Source: Leucobacter sp. wl10
GTDB taxonomy: Bacteria > Actinomycetota > Actinomycetes > Actinomycetales > Microbacteriaceae
Length of the DNA stretch: 64,000 nucleotides
Assembly: GCF_003569785.1 (NCBI RefSeq)
Contig: NZ_KZ983991.1
Span: 62,001-126,000, forward strand
Reading direction: 5' to 3'
Shown here piece by piece: positions 8,266-19,169 of the stretch. Numbering within the stretch: position 1 is the stretch's first letter; every line of letters starts with the position of its first letter. A model generated the notes under the pieces. The model made no database searches. It was not told where the DNA came from and saw only the letters and a list, made by a program, of their open reading frames with translations. The position numbers and the translations under genes are program-made.

Positions 8266-8475
8266 ATGGCGAAGAACGAGTACCAGGTGACGGGCATGAC
8301 CTGCGGGCACTGCGAGATGTCGATCCGCGAGGAGGTCGGCGAGGTCGAGGGCGTCACGGACATCGAGGTCAGCGCCCAGACGGGCCGGCTCGTGGTCTCC
8401 GGCACCGGCGAGATCGACGACGCGCAGGTGCTCGCGGCGGTCGAGGAGGCCGGGTACCGGGCGGTGCGCGTCTGA
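8266..8475 (+). CDS. copZ: CopZ-like copper chaperone (HMA domain), 69 aa
   Basis: Single heavy-metal-associated domain that carries Cu(I) in the cytosol and hands it to CopA. The metal loop is GMTCGHC (Cys at about residues 13 and 16), within a complete beta-alpha-beta-beta-alpha-beta length of 69 residues ending EEAGYRAVRV. ATG 8266 is chosen over the adjacent GTG 8263 because AAGGA ends 6 nt upstream. It is the first gene of the copper operon; its TGA overlaps the ATG of the next gene (TGATG). Regulation by CsoR is indicated by the two palindromes upstream. Confidence 0.93.
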   Translation: MAKNEYQVTGMTCGHCEMSIREEVGEVEGVTDIEVSAQTGRLVVSGTGEIDDAQVLAAVEEAGYRAVRV

Positions 8476-9089
8476 TGAACGCGGCCGGACGGCTCGCCCT
8501 CTACGGGGCCGGGCTGGCGGTGGCGTTCGGCGGGGCCTTCGGGCTCGCCGGCGTCCTCGTTCCCGACAGCCTGGTCGAGGCATGGTCCGGGCAGAGCGGG
8601 ATGAGCGATCACGGCGAGGGAGCGGACGAGATGACGGCGCAGCGATCCGGCGGGATGGACCACCCCGCCGATGGAGGCCCCCCTCCCGCGGGGATCCGGG
8701 CCGCTTCCGATCCGGCCTACCCGGTGGGCACCGAGGTGGTCCTCGCCGCCGATCACATGCCCGGTATGGACGGGGCGAAGGCGACGATCTCCGGAGCCTT
8801 CGACACGACGGCGTATTCGGTGACGTACACGCCGACCACGGGCGGCGACCCGGTAACCGGCCACCGCTGGGTCGTTCACGAGGAACTCGAGGCCCCCGGC
8901 CCGGCGCCGCTGGCCGACGGCACGGCGGTCGTGCTGCGGGCCGAGCACGCGGCGGGCATGCAGTCGGCAGCGGCGACGATCGAGAGCTCGACCGACGAGA
9001 CGGTGTACATGGTCGACCTCGAGGTGGACGGCATGCGCATGACGAATCACAAGTGGGTCGTCGAGAGCGAGATCCGACCCGCCCGGTGA
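8475..9089 (+). CDS. Membrane-anchored protein with two DUF1541 (YdhK-like) repeats, 204 aa
   Basis: The N-terminal hydrophobic segment (about residues 5-30, [21 protein letters not shown]) is a signal or anchor. A Met/His/Asp-rich linker ([23 protein letters not shown]) follows. Then come two related repeats: [20 protein letters not shown] ending HRWVVHEEL, and [20 protein letters not shown] ending HKWVVESEI. This is the DUF1541 pattern of Bacillus YdhK. Met and His richness and the position between copZ (1-nt overlap) and copA suggest extracytoplasmic copper binding or protection. This is inference; the family has no settled function that I know of. Confidence 0.85.
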   Translation: MNAAGRLALYGAGLAVAFGGAFGLAGVLVPDSLVEAWSGQSGMSDHGEGADEMTAQRSGGMDHPADGGPPPAGIRAASDPAYPVGTEVVLAADHMPGMDGAKATISGAFDTTAYSVTYTPTTGGDPVTGHRWVVHEELEAPGPAPLADGTAVVLRAEHAAGMQSAAATIESSTDETVYMVDLEVDGMRMTNHKWVVESEIRPAR

Positions 9090-9135
9090 TCGGGCGAGTC
9101 GGGTCGCATCGCAGGAGCGGAAGGTAGGGAACAGG

Positions 9136-11406
9136 ATGAGCGCATCAGCGCCACGGACGGGCGGCCCGGACATCGAGTTGGAGATCGGCGGGATGACCTG
9201 CGCCTCCTGCGCGAACCGGATCGAGCGCAAACTGAACGGGCTCGACGGCGTTCGGGCGACGGTCAACTACGTCACCGAGAAGGCGAAGGTCACCGTGCCC
9301 GAGGGGTACGACCCTCAGCTGCTGGTCGCCGAGGTCGAGAAGACCGGGTACCGGGCCGCCCTCCCGCAGCCGAAGGACCCGAAGACGGCGTCGCCGACGT
9401 CGGACGGCGGCGCGGGCGGGGACGACCCGGAGCTCGCGTCGCTCAGGCAGCGGCTGATCGGGTCGGTCGTGCTGACGGTGCCCGTGATAGCGATGGCGAT
9501 GATCCCCGCCCTGCAGTTCACCTACTGGCAGTGGGCGTCGCTGGCGCTCGCGGCTCCGGTGATCGTGTGGGGGGCGTGGCCGTTCCACAGGGCCGCCTGG
9601 GCGAACCTGAAGCAGGGCACGGCGACGATGGACACCCTCATCTCTATGGGCACGTCCGCGGCGCTGCTGTGGTCGGTGTACGCGCTGTTCTGGGGCACCG
9701 CCGGCACTCCGGGGATGACCCACGCGTTCGAGTTCGCCATCGCCCCGTCGGACGGGGCGGCGAACATCTACCTCGAGGTCGGGGCCGGGGTGACGATGTT
9801 CATCCTCATGGGCCGCTACTTCGAGAAGCGCTCCAAGCGCAGAGCCGGCGCCGCCCTGCGCGCGCTGCTCGAGCTGGGCGCGAAGGAGGTGTCGGTGCTG
9901 CGCGACGGCGCCGAAGTGCAGATCCCGACCGCGGAGCTGCGGGTCGGCGACGAGTTCGTGGTGCGCCCCGGCGAGAAGATCGCGACCGACGGCACGGTCG
10001 TGTCGGGAACCTCCGCCGTGGACGCGTCGATGCTCACCGGCGAATCCGTGCCCGTGGAGGTCGCGGAGGGCGACCCGGTGACCGGCGCGACCGTGAACGC
10101 GGGCGGCAGGCTCGTGGTGCGCGCCACCCGCGTGGGCGCGGATACGCAGCTGGCGCAGATGGCGAAGCTCGTCGAGGACGCGCAGACCGGCAAGGCCGAG
10201 GTGCAGCGCCTGGCCGACAAGATCTCGGGCGTGTTCGTACCGATCGTGATCGCGATCGCGGTCGCCGCCCTCGGGGCGTGGCTGGGGGCCGGCTTCCCGG
10301 TCGCGGCGGCGTTCACGGCGGCGGTCGCGGTGCTCGTGATCGCCTGCCCGTGCGCGCTGGGGCTCGCCACCCCGACCGCGCTGCTGGTCGGCACCGGGCG
10401 CGGTGCGCAGATGGGCATCCTCATCAAGGGGCCCGAGGTGCTCGAGTCCACCCGCAAGGTCGACACCGTCGTGCTCGACAAGACCGGCACCGTGACCAGT
10501 GGGAAGATGGCCCTGGTCGCCGCGATCGCCGAGCCCGGTGCCGACCGGGAGCAGCTGCTGCGCTTCGCCGGCGCGCTCGAGAACGCCTCGGAGCACCCGA
10601 TCGCGCGGGCGATCGCCAAGGGAGCCGCGGCTGAGGTTGGCGAACTTCCGGTGCTGGATGACTTCGCGAGCGTCGCGGGCAAAGGCGTTCAGGGCATCGT
10701 GAACGGCACCGCGGTCGTGGTCGGCCGCGAGTCGCTGCTGGCCGACTGGTCGCAGCGCCTCTCCCCCGAGGTCTCCGCGGCCAAGGCGCGCGCCGAGAGC
10801 GAGGGCAAGACCGTCGTCGCGGTCGGCTGGGACGGGCGGGCCCGCGGCATCCTGATCGTGGCGGACACGGTGAGACCGACGAGCTCCGAGGCGATAGCGG
10901 GGCTGAAGCGGCTCGGCCTCACTCCCGTGCTGCTGACCGGAGACAACGAGGCGGTCGCCAGGCAGATCGCCGCGGAGGTCGGCATCGAAGAGGTGATCGC
11001 CGAGGTGCTGCCGCAGGACAAGGTCGCCGTCGTCTCCCGCCTCCAGAGCGCGGGGAAGGTCGTGGCGATGATCGGGGACGGCGTCAATGACGCTCCCGCG
11101 CTCGCGCAGGCCGACCTGGGGCTCGCGATGGGCACGGGCACCGACGTCGCGATCGAGGCGTCGGACCTGACGCTGGTGCGGGGCGATCTCCGGGCCGCGG
11201 TCGACGCGATCCGGCTCTCCCGCAAGACGCTGTCGACGATCAAGAGCAATCTGTTCTGGGCGTTCGCCTACAACACCGCGGCGATCCCGATCGCGGCCCT
11301 CGGCATGCTCAACCCCATGCTCGCGGGCGCGGCGATGGCGTTCTCCAGCGCGTTCGTGGTCGGCAACAGCCTCCGCCTCCGCGGCTTCAGGAGCGTGATC
11401 GGGTGA
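9136..11406 (+). CDS. copA: Copper-translocating P1B-type ATPase, 756 aa
   Basis: Exports Cu(I) across the membrane at the cost of ATP. Domains in order: one N-terminal HMA domain (GMTCASC, Cys 22 and 25); transmembrane helices; actuator motif TGES; the channel motif CPC within IACPCALG (about residue 403); phosphorylation motif DKTGT (about residue 448); the P1B His-Pro in SEHPIARAI; and [10 protein letters not shown]. Length and order are typical of CopA. It lies 46 bp after the DUF1541 gene with a ribosome site (GGAAGG about 10 nt upstream), in the CsoR-controlled operon. Confidence 0.96.
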   Translation: MSASAPRTGGPDIELEIGGMTCASCANRIERKLNGLDGVRATVNYVTEKAKVTVPEGYDPQLLVAEVEKTGYRAALPQPKDPKTASPTSDGGAGGDDPELASLRQRLIGSVVLTVPVIAMAMIPALQFTYWQWASLALAAPVIVWGAWPFHRAAWANLKQGTATMDTLISMGTSAALLWSVYALFWGTAGTPGMTHAFEFAIAPSDGAANIYLEVGAGVTMFILMGRYFEKRSKRRAGAALRALLELGAKEVSVLRDGAEVQIPTAELRVGDEFVVRPGEKIATDGTVVSGTSAVDASMLTGESVPVEVAEGDPVTGATVNAGGRLVVRATRVGADTQLAQMAKLVEDAQTGKAEVQRLADKISGVFVPIVIAIAVAALGAWLGAGFPVAAAFTAAVAVLVIACPCALGLATPTALLVGTGRGAQMGILIKGPEVLESTRKVDTVVLDKTGTVTSGKMALVAAIAEPGADREQLLRFAGALENASEHPIARAIAKGAAAEVGELPVLDDFASVAGKGVQGIVNGTAVVVGRESLLADWSQRLSPEVSAAKARAESEGKTVVAVGWDGRARGILIVADTVRPTSSEAIAGLKRLGLTPVLLTGDNEAVARQIAAEVGIEEVIAEVLPQDKVAVVSRLQSAGKVVAMIGDGVNDAPALAQADLGLAMGTGTDVAIEASDLTLVRGDLRAAVDAIRLSRKTLSTIKSNLFWAFAYNTAAIPIAALGMLNPMLAGAAMAFSSAFVVGNSLRLRGFRSVIG

Positions 11407-11587
11407 TCGGCGCCTCTGATCCGCACGCCGCGTCCCTCTCCCGATCGCGCCCGGAGCCGGTACTCTGGCATCGGCGGGGCTCGTCCTGCCGGTGCCGATC
11501 GCTCGCAACGGACGACGCGACGCATCGACCTCCCCCGATCCCGGCTGCCGCGGCCGGTCCCGAACGCGAGAAGTAAAGGACATGCTC

Positions 11588-11914
11588 ATGGCTCCCCAGC
11601 ACGAACCCGACCCGAACGGTCCCGATACGCACCACCACGGCTACATCAGCGATCAGAGCCGCTACATCAGTCGGATGAAGCGGATCGAGGGCCAGGCTCG
11701 CGGCATCGCCAAGATGATCGACGAGGAGAAGTACTGCATCGACATCCTCACCCAGATCAGCGCTCTCACCCGGGCGCTGCAGGGCGTGGCGACCGGGCTG
11801 CTCGACGACCACCTCAGGCACTGCGTCCTCGACGCCGCCAAACAGGGCGACGCGGCCGCCGAGGAGAAGCTCCGGGAAGCGTCCGACGCGATCAACCGAC
11901 TCGTCCGCTCCTGA
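11588..11914 (+). CDS. csoR: CsoR-family copper-sensing repressor, 108 aa
   Basis: All-helical Cu(I) sensor of the CsoR/RcnR (DUF156) family. The conserved Cys-His-Cys copper site is visible: Cys in EEKYCIDILTQI, then His and Cys in DHLRHCVLD. The N-terminus is His-rich (HHHG). ATG 11588 has AAAGGA ending 7 nt upstream; the ATG at 11582 is too close. It follows copA by 181 bp. It should bind the two palindromes before copZ and release when copper binds. Confidence 0.94.
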   Translation: MAPQHEPDPNGPDTHHHGYISDQSRYISRMKRIEGQARGIAKMIDEEKYCIDILTQISALTRALQGVATGLLDDHLRHCVLDAAKQGDAAAEEKLREASDAINRLVRS

Positions 11915-11952
11915 CGGGGCTCGATGCCCTGCGCACGGCCGGCGGTCGGCGC

Positions 11953-13167
11953 TCAGCCGGCATCGAAGCGCTCGGGCAGCGGGAGATTGCCGACCCCGCT
12001 CACCCGCACCTCGTCGAGGCCCTGCCAGGCGGCGGCCCGCGCGAGCAGCTCCGCCGCGGCCTCGGCCGTGCGCGCCGGGGCGCGGTCCTCGCGCCAGGCG
12101 GCCTGCACGAGCAGCGCTCCCCCGTTGTCGGACCGCTTCGCGCGATCCGCCTTGAGGTCGATGCGCCCCGCGAGCCGACCTCCCACCATCAGCGGCAGGC
12201 AGTAGTAGCCGAAGCGGCGCTGCTCCTTGGGCGTGTAGATCTCGATGCGGTAGTGGAAGTCGAACATGCGCTCGGCACGGGGCCGGAACCACACGACGGG
12301 GTCGAACGGCGTGAGCAGCGCGTCGGGAGCGAGCCGGGACGGCACGCGTGCGTCCCGGTGCAGCCACGCGGGCTCGGGCCTGCCCGCGCCGTTCGTCCAC
12401 CCCGCGACGCGCACCGGGAGCAGCGCACCGCACTCCTCGAGCGCCCGTGCCGCTACGCGGGCGTCGGCGGTCCTCAGCCGGTGGTAGTCGGCGAGGTCGG
12501 CGAGCGTGGCGACGCCCAGGGCGCGCGCGGCGCGTTCGACGAGGATCCGCTGCGCGTCCGCCCTCGGAACGGGCCCGAGCGCCTCCGCGGGCAGCGCCTG
12601 CTCGGCGAGCGCGTAGCGGCGCTGGAAGCCCTCGCGTCCGGTCGTGGCGACCTCGCCCCAGGCGAAGAGCATCTCGACGGCGCGCTTCGTGTCGCTCCAG
12701 TCCCACCACGGGCCCCGACCGCCCCGCGGCCCCTGCTCGAGCTCGCGCACGAATCGCGGGCCCTCGTCGGCGAGCCGCCGGCGCACCCTCCCCGCCGTCT
12801 CGGCGAGCGCCGCGGCGCGCCCGTCCCTGAGGTGCCGCTCGCGGTACTCGTCCATGCGCCACCCGAACAGCGCGCGATCCCGCACGGGCACGAACGCCGC
12901 CTCGTGCGCCCAGTACTCCGTGAACTCGCCGCTCCCCCACAGGTGCCGATCGAGCGCCGAGGGATCGTAGTCGCCGTGGCGGGAGAACACGGGCAGGTAG
13001 TGGCTGCGCGCGAACACGTTGACGGAGTCGATCTGCAGCACGTGCAGCGCGCCGAGCGCGGAGTCGAACGGGCGGCGCCTGCGGAGCCGAGGCGCGTTCG
13101 CGAACCCCTGCGCGGCCAGGGAGACGCGGCGCGCCTCGGCGGCGCTCAGAGAGTCGCGGATCGGCAC
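11953..13167 (-). CDS. YcaQ-like winged-helix protein (DUF1006), about 404 aa
   Basis: Winged-helix family including E. coli YcaQ (interstrand cross-link DNA glycosylase) and Streptomyces AlkX/AlkZ. Typical stretches are LGALHVLQIDSVNVFARSHYLPVFSRHGDYD, EYWAHEAAFVP, then PFDPVVWFRPRAERMFDFHYRIEIY and GYYCLPLMVGGRLAGRIDLKADR. An H-x-Q-type catalytic patch could not be confirmed from sequence alone. The start is uncertain: GTG 13167 lies 18 bp after the ndk stop and has only a weak ribosome site. It is convergent with csoR. DNA-lesion repair is inferred from the family. Confidence 0.85.
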   Translation of the reverse strand: MPIRDSLSAAEARRVSLAAQGFANAPRLRRRRPFDSALGALHVLQIDSVNVFARSHYLPVFSRHGDYDPSALDRHLWGSGEFTEYWAHEAAFVPVRDRALFGWRMDEYRERHLRDGRAAALAETAGRVRRRLADEGPRFVRELEQGPRGGRGPWWDWSDTKRAVEMLFAWGEVATTGREGFQRRYALAEQALPAEALGPVPRADAQRILVERAARALGVATLADLADYHRLRTADARVAARALEECGALLPVRVAGWTNGAGRPEPAWLHRDARVPSRLAPDALLTPFDPVVWFRPRAERMFDFHYRIEIYTPKEQRRFGYYCLPLMVGGRLAGRIDLKADRAKRSDNGGALLVQAAWREDRAPARTAEAAAELLARAAAWQGLDEVRVSGVGNLPLPERFDAG

Positions 13168-13184
13168 CGTCGCGGCTTCAGCGC

Positions 13185-13616
13185 TCAGGCGAACCAGAGC
13201 GCGAGCTCGCGCTCCGCGGAGAGCGTCGAGTCGGAGCCGTGCACGAGGTTCTGCTGCACGTTGAGCCCCCAGTCGCGTCCGAGGTCGCCGCGGATCGTAC
13301 CGGGGGCAGCGGCGGTGGGGTCGGTGGCCCCCGCCAGCGACCGGAATCCTTCGATGACGCGGTTGCCCTCGGCGCGCACGGCGACGGTGGGGCCGGAACT
13401 CATGAACTCGATGAGCGGCTCGAAGAACGGCTTGCCCTCGTGCTCCTCGTAGTGGGCCACGAGCAGTTCGCGGTCCGCGCGCACCATTCGCAGATCGGCG
13501 ATGCGGTATCCCTTCGCCTCGACGCGGCGCAGGATCTCCCCCGTGAGGCCGCGGGCCACGCCATCGGGCTTCACCAGGATGAGGGTCTCTTCGGTCTGCG
13601 GCTGGGCAGCTGACAT
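13185..13616 (-). CDS. ndk: Nucleoside-diphosphate kinase, 143 aa
   Basis: Transfers the gamma phosphate between NTPs and NDPs through a phosphohistidine. Recognised from LILVKPDGVARGLTGEILRRVEAKGY, then GPTVAVRAEG, and the catalytic His in NLVHGSDS (about residue 123). Length matches the family. ATG 13616 is preceded by AAGGAG. It is preceded by DUF4233 and folC on the same strand, a common actinobacterial order (ileS/valS-folC-DUF4233-ndk). Confidence 0.97.
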   Translation of the reverse strand: MSAAQPQTEETLILVKPDGVARGLTGEILRRVEAKGYRIADLRMVRADRELLVAHYEEHEGKPFFEPLIEFMSSGPTVAVRAEGNRVIEGFRSLAGATDPTAAAPGTIRGDLGRDWGLNVQQNLVHGSDSTLSAERELALWFA

Positions 13617-13663
13617 GCGGGCTCCTTCGTGGGTCGGGCGGTGCGGGTTGCCGGGAGACCAGC

Positions 13664-14137
13664 TTACCGGTGCTGCTCGGCGAGCCACCGTCGGCGGTCG
13701 CGGTCGATCTGCGCGCCCCTGACCATGCAGTAGATCCAGAGCGCACTGAAGAGCAGACCCACGATGAGCGCGGCGGGGAGCAGGATGGCGGTGGCCAGCA
13801 TGAGCGCGTGCACGATCCAACCGATGACGATGCCGGCCCGGCCCGCCCGCATGGCGGCGAGGCCCGCGATGATGACGACCGCGAGACCGCCGCCGATGGC
13901 GAGGCCGAGCTCGCGCGGTTCGAGAACGCTCAGGCCGAACAGGGTGAGGCCGATCAGCACGACGATGATGAGCTCGAAGCCGAGCACGATCGACGCGAGG
14001 GCCTTCTGCGTCGACTGCCCGTGACGGCCGGCCCCCGAGATGCGCATCGCCGAGTGGTGCGCCATCCTCTCCGACGGCGAGAGGCGCAGTTCGGGCTCGC
14101 CGTCGCGCTCGGGGGCGGGGCTCACGCGCTCCCCCAT
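13664..14137 (-). CDS. DUF4233 membrane protein, 157 aa
   Basis: Four hydrophobic segments (KALASIVLGFELIIVVLIGLTL; LGLAIGGGLAVVIIAGLAAM; GIVIGWIVHALMLATAILL; LIVGLLFSALWIYCMVRG) and a charged tail identify the actinobacterial DUF4233 protein, usually found between folC and ndk, as here. It overlaps the folC 3' end. The start is either ATG 14137 or GTG 14125, whose GTGA overlaps the folC stop; neither has an ideal ribosome site. Function unknown. Confidence 0.85.
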   Translation of the reverse strand: MGERVSPAPERDGEPELRLSPSERMAHHSAMRISGAGRHGQSTQKALASIVLGFELIIVVLIGLTLFGLSVLEPRELGLAIGGGLAVVIIAGLAAMRAGRAGIVIGWIVHALMLATAILLPAALIVGLLFSALWIYCMVRGAQIDRDRRRWLAEQHR

Positions 14138-15462
14138 CCCTCGGCGCGGGAGTGGGCGATGGCCTCGCCCACCAGCAGCACCGAGCCGACCACCAGGACC
14201 GCTCGGCCCTCGGCGCGCGCGGCCCAGGCCCGCGCCTCGTCGAGCGCCTCCGGCAGCGACTCGGCCACCTCGATGGGAGTATCCGGCACGGCCTCCTCAG
14301 CCTCGACGCGCAGTTCGCCGGGGTCGAGGCTGCGCGGTGAGTCGACCGGGGTCAGCGTGACGCGGTGCGCGACCGGGGCGAGCGCCTCGAGCATCCCGGC
14401 GGCGTCCTTCTCCGCGAGCACCCCGACGACGAGCGCCAGCTCCTCGAAGCTGAAGGACTCGGTCACGGCGCGCACGAGCGCCCGGACGCCGTGCGGATTG
14501 TGGGCGGCGTCGACGTAGACGACCGGATCCGTGCCGATGAGCTGCAGGCGCCCCGGGGAGGTGAGCTGCCCGAGGCCCTCGTCGAGCACCTGCTCCGGAA
14601 CGGGCCTCTCGGAGCCGAAGAACGCCTCGACCGCCGCGATCGCGAGCACCGTGTTCTCGGCCTGATGCCGTCCGAAGAGCGGCACGAAGGCCGGATCGTA
14701 GGAGCGGCCGCTGATGCCGACGACGTCGATCTGCCGCCCCCCGACGGCGAACCGGTCCTCGACCAGCCGGAAGTCCCGCCCCTGCACGGCTATGCGGGAG
14801 CCGGCGCGCTCGGCCGCCGCCTCGAGCTCGACGAGCGCGGCCGGATCCTGCTCGGCGGTCACGACCGTGCTGCCCGGCTTCACGATGCCGGCCTTGGTGC
14901 GCGCGATCGTCTCGATGTCGGGCCCGAGGATCGCGGTGTGGTCGAGGTCGATCGGCGTGAAGACGGCCACGCGCGCGTCGACGATGTTCGTCGCGTCCCA
15001 CTCGCCGCCCATGCCGACCTCGATCACCGCGACCTCGACGGGCGCGTCGGCGAAGACCGCGTACGCGAGCACCGCGAGCGCCTCGAAGAACGTGATCGGG
15101 CCCTGTCCCGACGCCTCGAGCTCGGCGTCGATCACCTCGATCGGCAGGCGGAGCTCGTCCCACGCCGCGGCGAGCACTGCGCCGTCGACGGGCACCCCGT
15201 CGATCTGGAAGCGCTCCGTGAAGTCGACGAGGTGCGGGCTCGTGAAGAGGCCTGTGCGCAGCCCGTGCGCCCGCAGCAGCGACTCGATGGCCCGGCTCGT
15301 CGAGGTCTTGCCGTTCGTGCCCGCGATCTGGATCACGGGGTACGACAGCTGCGGCGATCCCGCGAGCTCGGCGAGTCGGCGCACGGGCTCGATGCGGGGG
15401 CGCGGGCTGGCCTCGCCGACCCTCTCGAGCAGCTCGGCGTAGACCCGCTCGGCGCGGGTCAC
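14122..15462 (-). CDS. folC: Bifunctional folylpolyglutamate synthase/dihydrofolate synthase, 446 aa
   Basis: Adds glutamates to folates in the cytosol. The Mur-ligase-type P-loop [17 protein letters not shown] (about residues 47-63), the folate loop [13 protein letters not shown], the metal-binding region [12 protein letters not shown], and [19 protein letters not shown] in the C-terminal domain are all present. Its ATGA overlaps the ileS stop, and its 3' end overlaps DUF4233, so the three genes are one unit. Confidence 0.95.
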   Translation of the reverse strand: MTRAERVYAELLERVGEASPRPRIEPVRRLAELAGSPQLSYPVIQIAGTNGKTSTSRAIESLLRAHGLRTGLFTSPHLVDFTERFQIDGVPVDGAVLAAAWDELRLPIEVIDAELEASGQGPITFFEALAVLAYAVFADAPVEVAVIEVGMGGEWDATNIVDARVAVFTPIDLDHTAILGPDIETIARTKAGIVKPGSTVVTAEQDPAALVELEAAAERAGSRIAVQGRDFRLVEDRFAVGGRQIDVVGISGRSYDPAFVPLFGRHQAENTVLAIAAVEAFFGSERPVPEQVLDEGLGQLTSPGRLQLIGTDPVVYVDAAHNPHGVRALVRAVTESFSFEELALVVGVLAEKDAAGMLEALAPVAHRVTLTPVDSPRSLDPGELRVEAEEAVPDTPIEVAESLPEALDEARAWAARAEGRAVLVVGSVLLVGEAIAHSRAEGWGSA

Positions 15463-18400
15463 GACGCTGCTCCGTTCGCCCGGCGAATGCTGATGAAGAC
15501 GTCGAACCGGTTGGCGTACTTGCCGCCCGGGATCGTCTCGAGGTGCTCGAACGCCCCGTCGAACATGCCCCAGTCGAGACCATCCGAGGCGAGCAGCGCC
15601 TCGTCCCTGGCTCCGAGGGAGTAGGCGGTGCTCAGGGTGTCCTCCGCGACGCGCGCGACCTCGAACGCGCTGATGACGTCGCGCAGGTCGTCGGACGATG
15701 CGAACCAGAGCTTCAGCTCGATCCGGTCGCTCACGTCGAAGCCGGCGTTCTTGCGCGCCTCCTGCACCGCGCGGATGATGTCGCGGGCGAGTCCCTCGGC
15801 CTGGAGCTCGTGCGTGGTCTCCGTGGAGAGCAGCACGAATCCATCCCCCGCGATCAGCGCGAGCGCGGGGCCGCCCTCGGAGCCGTCGCCGACCCGCAGC
15901 GTCAGCTCGTACTCGTGCGGCTCGAGCGCGATGCCGCCGGCCACGACGGCGCCGTTCTCCTCGCTCCAGTCGCCCGACTTCGCCGCCTTGATCGCCTGCT
16001 GCACCTGCTTGCCGAGACGCGGCCCGGCAGCGCGGGCGTTGACGGCGAGCGAGTGCACGATCCCGTGCTCCTGCGCGCTCGTCTCGGTCTGCCGCACGAG
16101 GCGGACCGCCTTCACGTTGAGCTCATCGCGCAGGATGTCCGCGAACGGTTCGAGCGCCTCGGGCCGCTGCGTGACGACCGTCAGCTCGGGCAGCGGCAGG
16201 CGCACGCGCAGCCGCCGGGCCTTGCGCAGCGCGAGCGCCTGGGAGGTGATCTGGCGCACCTCGTCCATCGCGGAGACGAGCTCGGGGTCGTCGGGAAACT
16301 CGGAGGGATCGGGCCAGTCGCTCAGGTGCACCGAGCGGCCTCCGGTGAGGCCGCGCCACAGCTCCTCCGTGACGAGCGGCGCCAAGGGCGCGGCCACGCG
16401 CGAGACGGTCTCGAGCACCGTGTAGAGCGTGTCGAAGGCCTGCCGGTTCTCCGGCCGGCCGTTCGCGCCGGAGGCCCCCTCCCAGAAGCGGTCCCGCGAG
16501 CGGCGCACGTACCAGTTGGTGAGCACTTCGGCGTAGGCCCGCAGCGCCTCGGCGGCGGAGGTGGTGTCGAGGCCCTCCAGGTGGGCCTCGACGTCGCGGA
16601 TCAGCTGTCCGGTCTTGGCGAGGATGTAGCGGTCGAGCGGATCGGACGAGTCGGTGCGACGCTCGGCCTCCAGCCCGTCGGCGTTCGCGTAGAGGCTGAA
16701 GAAGTACCAGCTGTTCCAGAGCGGCAGGAGGAACTGCCGCACGCCCTCTCGGATGCCCTCCTCGGTGACGATGAGGTTGCCGCCCCGCACGACGGGCGAC
16801 GCCATGAGGAACCACCGCATCGCGTCGGAGCCGTCGCGGTCGAACACCTCGTTCACGTCGGGGTAGTTGCGCAGCGACTTCGACATCTTGTTGCCGTCGC
16901 TGCCGAGCACGATGCCGTGGCTGATGACGTTTTTGAAGGCCGGGCGGTCGAAGAGCGCGGTCGCGAGCACGTGCTGCACGTAGAACCATCCGCGCGTCTG
17001 CCCGATGTACTCCACGATGAAGTCGGCCGGCTGGTGCGTGTCGAACCACTCCCGGTTCTCGAACGGGTAGTGCGCCTGCGCGAACGGCATCGACCCCGAG
17101 TCGAACCACACGTCCATGACGTCCTCGATGCGCCGCATGGTGGAGCGGCCCGTCGGGTCGTCGGGGTTGGGGCGGGTCAGGGCGTCGATGTACGGGCGGT
17201 GCAGGTCGACCTCGCCCGACTCGCCCAGCGGCAGCTCGCCGAAGTCGGCCTCGAGCTCGGCCAGCGAGCCGTAGACGTCGACGCGCGGGTGCTCGGGATC
17301 GTCGCTCTTCCAGACGGGGATGGGCGAGCCCCAGTAGCGGTTGCGGCTGATCGACCAGTCGCGCGCGCCCTCGAGCCACTTGCCGAACTGGCCGTGCTTC
17401 ACGTTCTCGGGCACCCACCTGATCTGCTCGTTGACCTCGAGCATGCGCTGCTTGATCTCCGCGACGCGCACGAACCAGCTGGAGACCGCCTTGTAGATGA
17501 GCGGGTTGCGGCAGCGCCAGCAGTGGGGGTACGAGTGCTCGTAGCTCGCCTCGCGCAGCAGGCGCCCGCGCTGCCGGAGCAGGCGGATCAGAGGCCGGTT
17601 GGCGTCCATCCAGAGTTCGCCGGCCACGTCCGAGACGGCCGCGACGAAGCGCCCCCCGTCGTCGAGGCTGACGATGGTGGGCATGCCCGCGGCGCTGGTG
17701 AGCCGGTGGTCGTCCTCGCCGAAGGCCGGCGACTGGTGCACGATGCCGGTGCCGTCCGTGGTGGTCACGTAGTCGTCGACGAGGATGCGCCAGCAGCGCT
17801 CCGTGCCCCACTCCCCGGCGTCGGCGAAGTAGTCGAAGAGCCGCTCGTAGCCCACGTCGGCGAGCTCGGCGCCCGCGACGGTGCGCTCGACGGCGGCCGC
17901 GGCCGTCTCGGCCGAGTCGTAGCCCAGGTCCTTCGCGTGCGCGGCGACGAGGTCGTCCGCGAGCAGGTACCGCGTCGCTCCGGCTTCTCCTCCGTCGGCC
18001 GCGTCCGCCGGCCCGGCCGGCACGACGGCGTAGGCGATCCCGGGCCCGACCGCCAGCGCCGCGTTCGTGGGCAGGGTCCACGGCGTCGTCGTCCACGCGA
18101 GGGCGCGCACGCCCTCGATGCCGAGCTCGGCGGCGCGCGGCCCGGTGAGGGGAAAGGTCACGGTGACCGATGGGTCCTGGCGCATCTGGTAGACGTCGTC
18201 GTCCATGCGCAGCTCGTGGTTCGAGAGCGGCGTCTCGTCGCGCCAGCAGTACGGCAGGATGCGGGATCCCTCGTAGGCGAGACCCCGGTCGTAGAGCTGC
18301 TTGAACGCCCAGATGACGCTCTCCATGTACGAGAGGTCGAGCGTCTTGTAGCCGTTCTCGAAGTCGACCCAGCGCGCCTGGCGGGTGACGTAGTCCTGCC

Positions 18401-18848
18401 ACTCCCGCGTGTACTGCAGCACCGAAGTGCGCGCCTTCTCGTTGAAGGCCGCGACGCCCATCTGCTCGATCTCGCTCTTCTCGGTGATGCCGAGCTGCTT
18501 CATCGCCTCGAGCTCCGCCGGAAGGCCGTGGGTGTCCCAGCCGAACCGGCGCTCGACCTTGCGGCCGCGCATCGTCTGGAACCGGGGGAACACGTCCTTC
18601 GCATAGCCCGTGAGCAGGTGGCCGTAGTGCGGCAGCCCGTTCGCGAACGGCGGTCCGTCGTTGAAGACCCACTCCGGCGCGCCCTCGCGGCGGCGGATCG
18701 ACTCCCGGAAGGTGTCGTCGCTCCTCCAGAAGTCGAGCACTCGCCGCTCGATCTCCGGGAAGCTCGGAGCCGGGCTGACGCCCCCGGCCAGAACCCGGTG
18801 GCTCGGGGCGGCTGAGGCGTCCGGCGTGTGCTGCTGGGGGTAGGGCAT
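15459..18848 (-). CDS. ileS: Isoleucyl-tRNA synthetase, 1129 aa
   Basis: Class I synthetase of the long, eukaryote-like IleRS type common in actinobacteria. The HIGH element is HYGH (about residues 74-77) in [14 protein letters not shown], and KMSKS is at about residue 652 in [12 protein letters not shown]. The CP1 editing domain contains [16 protein letters not shown]. The C-terminal anticodon-binding and extra domains complete the usual length. ATG 18848 is chosen because AGAAGGA lies about 5 nt upstream. Expression is probably set by the T-box leader upstream. Confidence 0.96.
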   Translation of the reverse strand: MPYPQQHTPDASAAPSHRVLAGGVSPAPSFPEIERRVLDFWRSDDTFRESIRRREGAPEWVFNDGPPFANGLPHYGHLLTGYAKDVFPRFQTMRGRKVERRFGWDTHGLPAELEAMKQLGITEKSEIEQMGVAAFNEKARTSVLQYTREWQDYVTRQARWVDFENGYKTLDLSYMESVIWAFKQLYDRGLAYEGSRILPYCWRDETPLSNHELRMDDDVYQMRQDPSVTVTFPLTGPRAAELGIEGVRALAWTTTPWTLPTNAALAVGPGIAYAVVPAGPADAADGGEAGATRYLLADDLVAAHAKDLGYDSAETAAAAVERTVAGAELADVGYERLFDYFADAGEWGTERCWRILVDDYVTTTDGTGIVHQSPAFGEDDHRLTSAAGMPTIVSLDDGGRFVAAVSDVAGELWMDANRPLIRLLRQRGRLLREASYEHSYPHCWRCRNPLIYKAVSSWFVRVAEIKQRMLEVNEQIRWVPENVKHGQFGKWLEGARDWSISRNRYWGSPIPVWKSDDPEHPRVDVYGSLAELEADFGELPLGESGEVDLHRPYIDALTRPNPDDPTGRSTMRRIEDVMDVWFDSGSMPFAQAHYPFENREWFDTHQPADFIVEYIGQTRGWFYVQHVLATALFDRPAFKNVISHGIVLGSDGNKMSKSLRNYPDVNEVFDRDGSDAMRWFLMASPVVRGGNLIVTEEGIREGVRQFLLPLWNSWYFFSLYANADGLEAERRTDSSDPLDRYILAKTGQLIRDVEAHLEGLDTTSAAEALRAYAEVLTNWYVRRSRDRFWEGASGANGRPENRQAFDTLYTVLETVSRVAAPLAPLVTEELWRGLTGGRSVHLSDWPDPSEFPDDPELVSAMDEVRQITSQALALRKARRLRVRLPLPELTVVTQRPEALEPFADILRDELNVKAVRLVRQTETSAQEHGIVHSLAVNARAAGPRLGKQVQQAIKAAKSGDWSEENGAVVAGGIALEPHEYELTLRVGDGSEGGPALALIAGDGFVLLSTETTHELQAEGLARDIIRAVQEARKNAGFDVSDRIELKLWFASSDDLRDVISAFEVARVAEDTLSTAYSLGARDEALLASDGLDWGMFDGAFEHLETIPGGKYANRFDVFISIRRANGAAS

Positions 18849-18959
18849 GGGATCCTTCTCGATTCCGGCTGCTGACGTGTCACGATCCATGATGCCGACG
18901 ACCTCCGACATTCGCGGCCGTCGACGGTTTCGCTCTCGCGCCGGGACGAGCTCCGGGAT

Positions 18960-19142
18960 CAGGGATCCCGTTCCCCGCGGTACCACCCCGCTTGCCGCGC
19001 ACGCCGCCTCGAGGCGCCGCGCGCGACCTCTTCGTTCGGCTGTAACGGGCCGTACCCGTCCGGTTCTAGTGGGCGGCGGATCCGGACCTCCGAACGAGGA
19101 CGGACCGACGCTGTTCTTCCGAAGACTCCCCGGTGATGGCCG
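18960..19142 (-). ncRNA. T-box riboswitch (translational type) controlling ileS
   Basis: The minus-strand leader has the T-box core TGGTACCGCG at 18985-18976, inside GGGGTGGTACCGCGGGG. About 150 nt upstream is GCCATCACCGGGGAG with an ATC (Ile) specifier at 19137-19135, followed by CTTCGGAAGAAC, the short stem-I layout known for actinobacterial ileS leaders. No run of Ts is present, so control is probably translational. GGGATCCC at 18969-18962, just after the core, can pair with GGATCCC at 18855-18849, which contains the ileS ribosome site. Boundaries are approximate. Confidence 0.85.
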
Positions 19143-19162
19143 GATCGCAGTCGCTGGTCGCC

Positions 19163-19168
19163 AGTTTA
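19163..19168 (-). promoter_or_regulatory. Possible -10 element of the ileS leader transcript
   Basis: TAAACT on the minus strand lies about 20-25 bp before the first conserved T-box bases, a suitable place for a sigma-A -10. No convincing -35 was found. Confidence 0.3.
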
Positions 19169-19169
19169 C

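Noticed and set aside
15543..18815. Very long open frame on the plus strand opposite ileS
   Set aside because: Antisense of ileS in high-GC DNA; composition is Arg/Val/His-rich with no recognisable domain.
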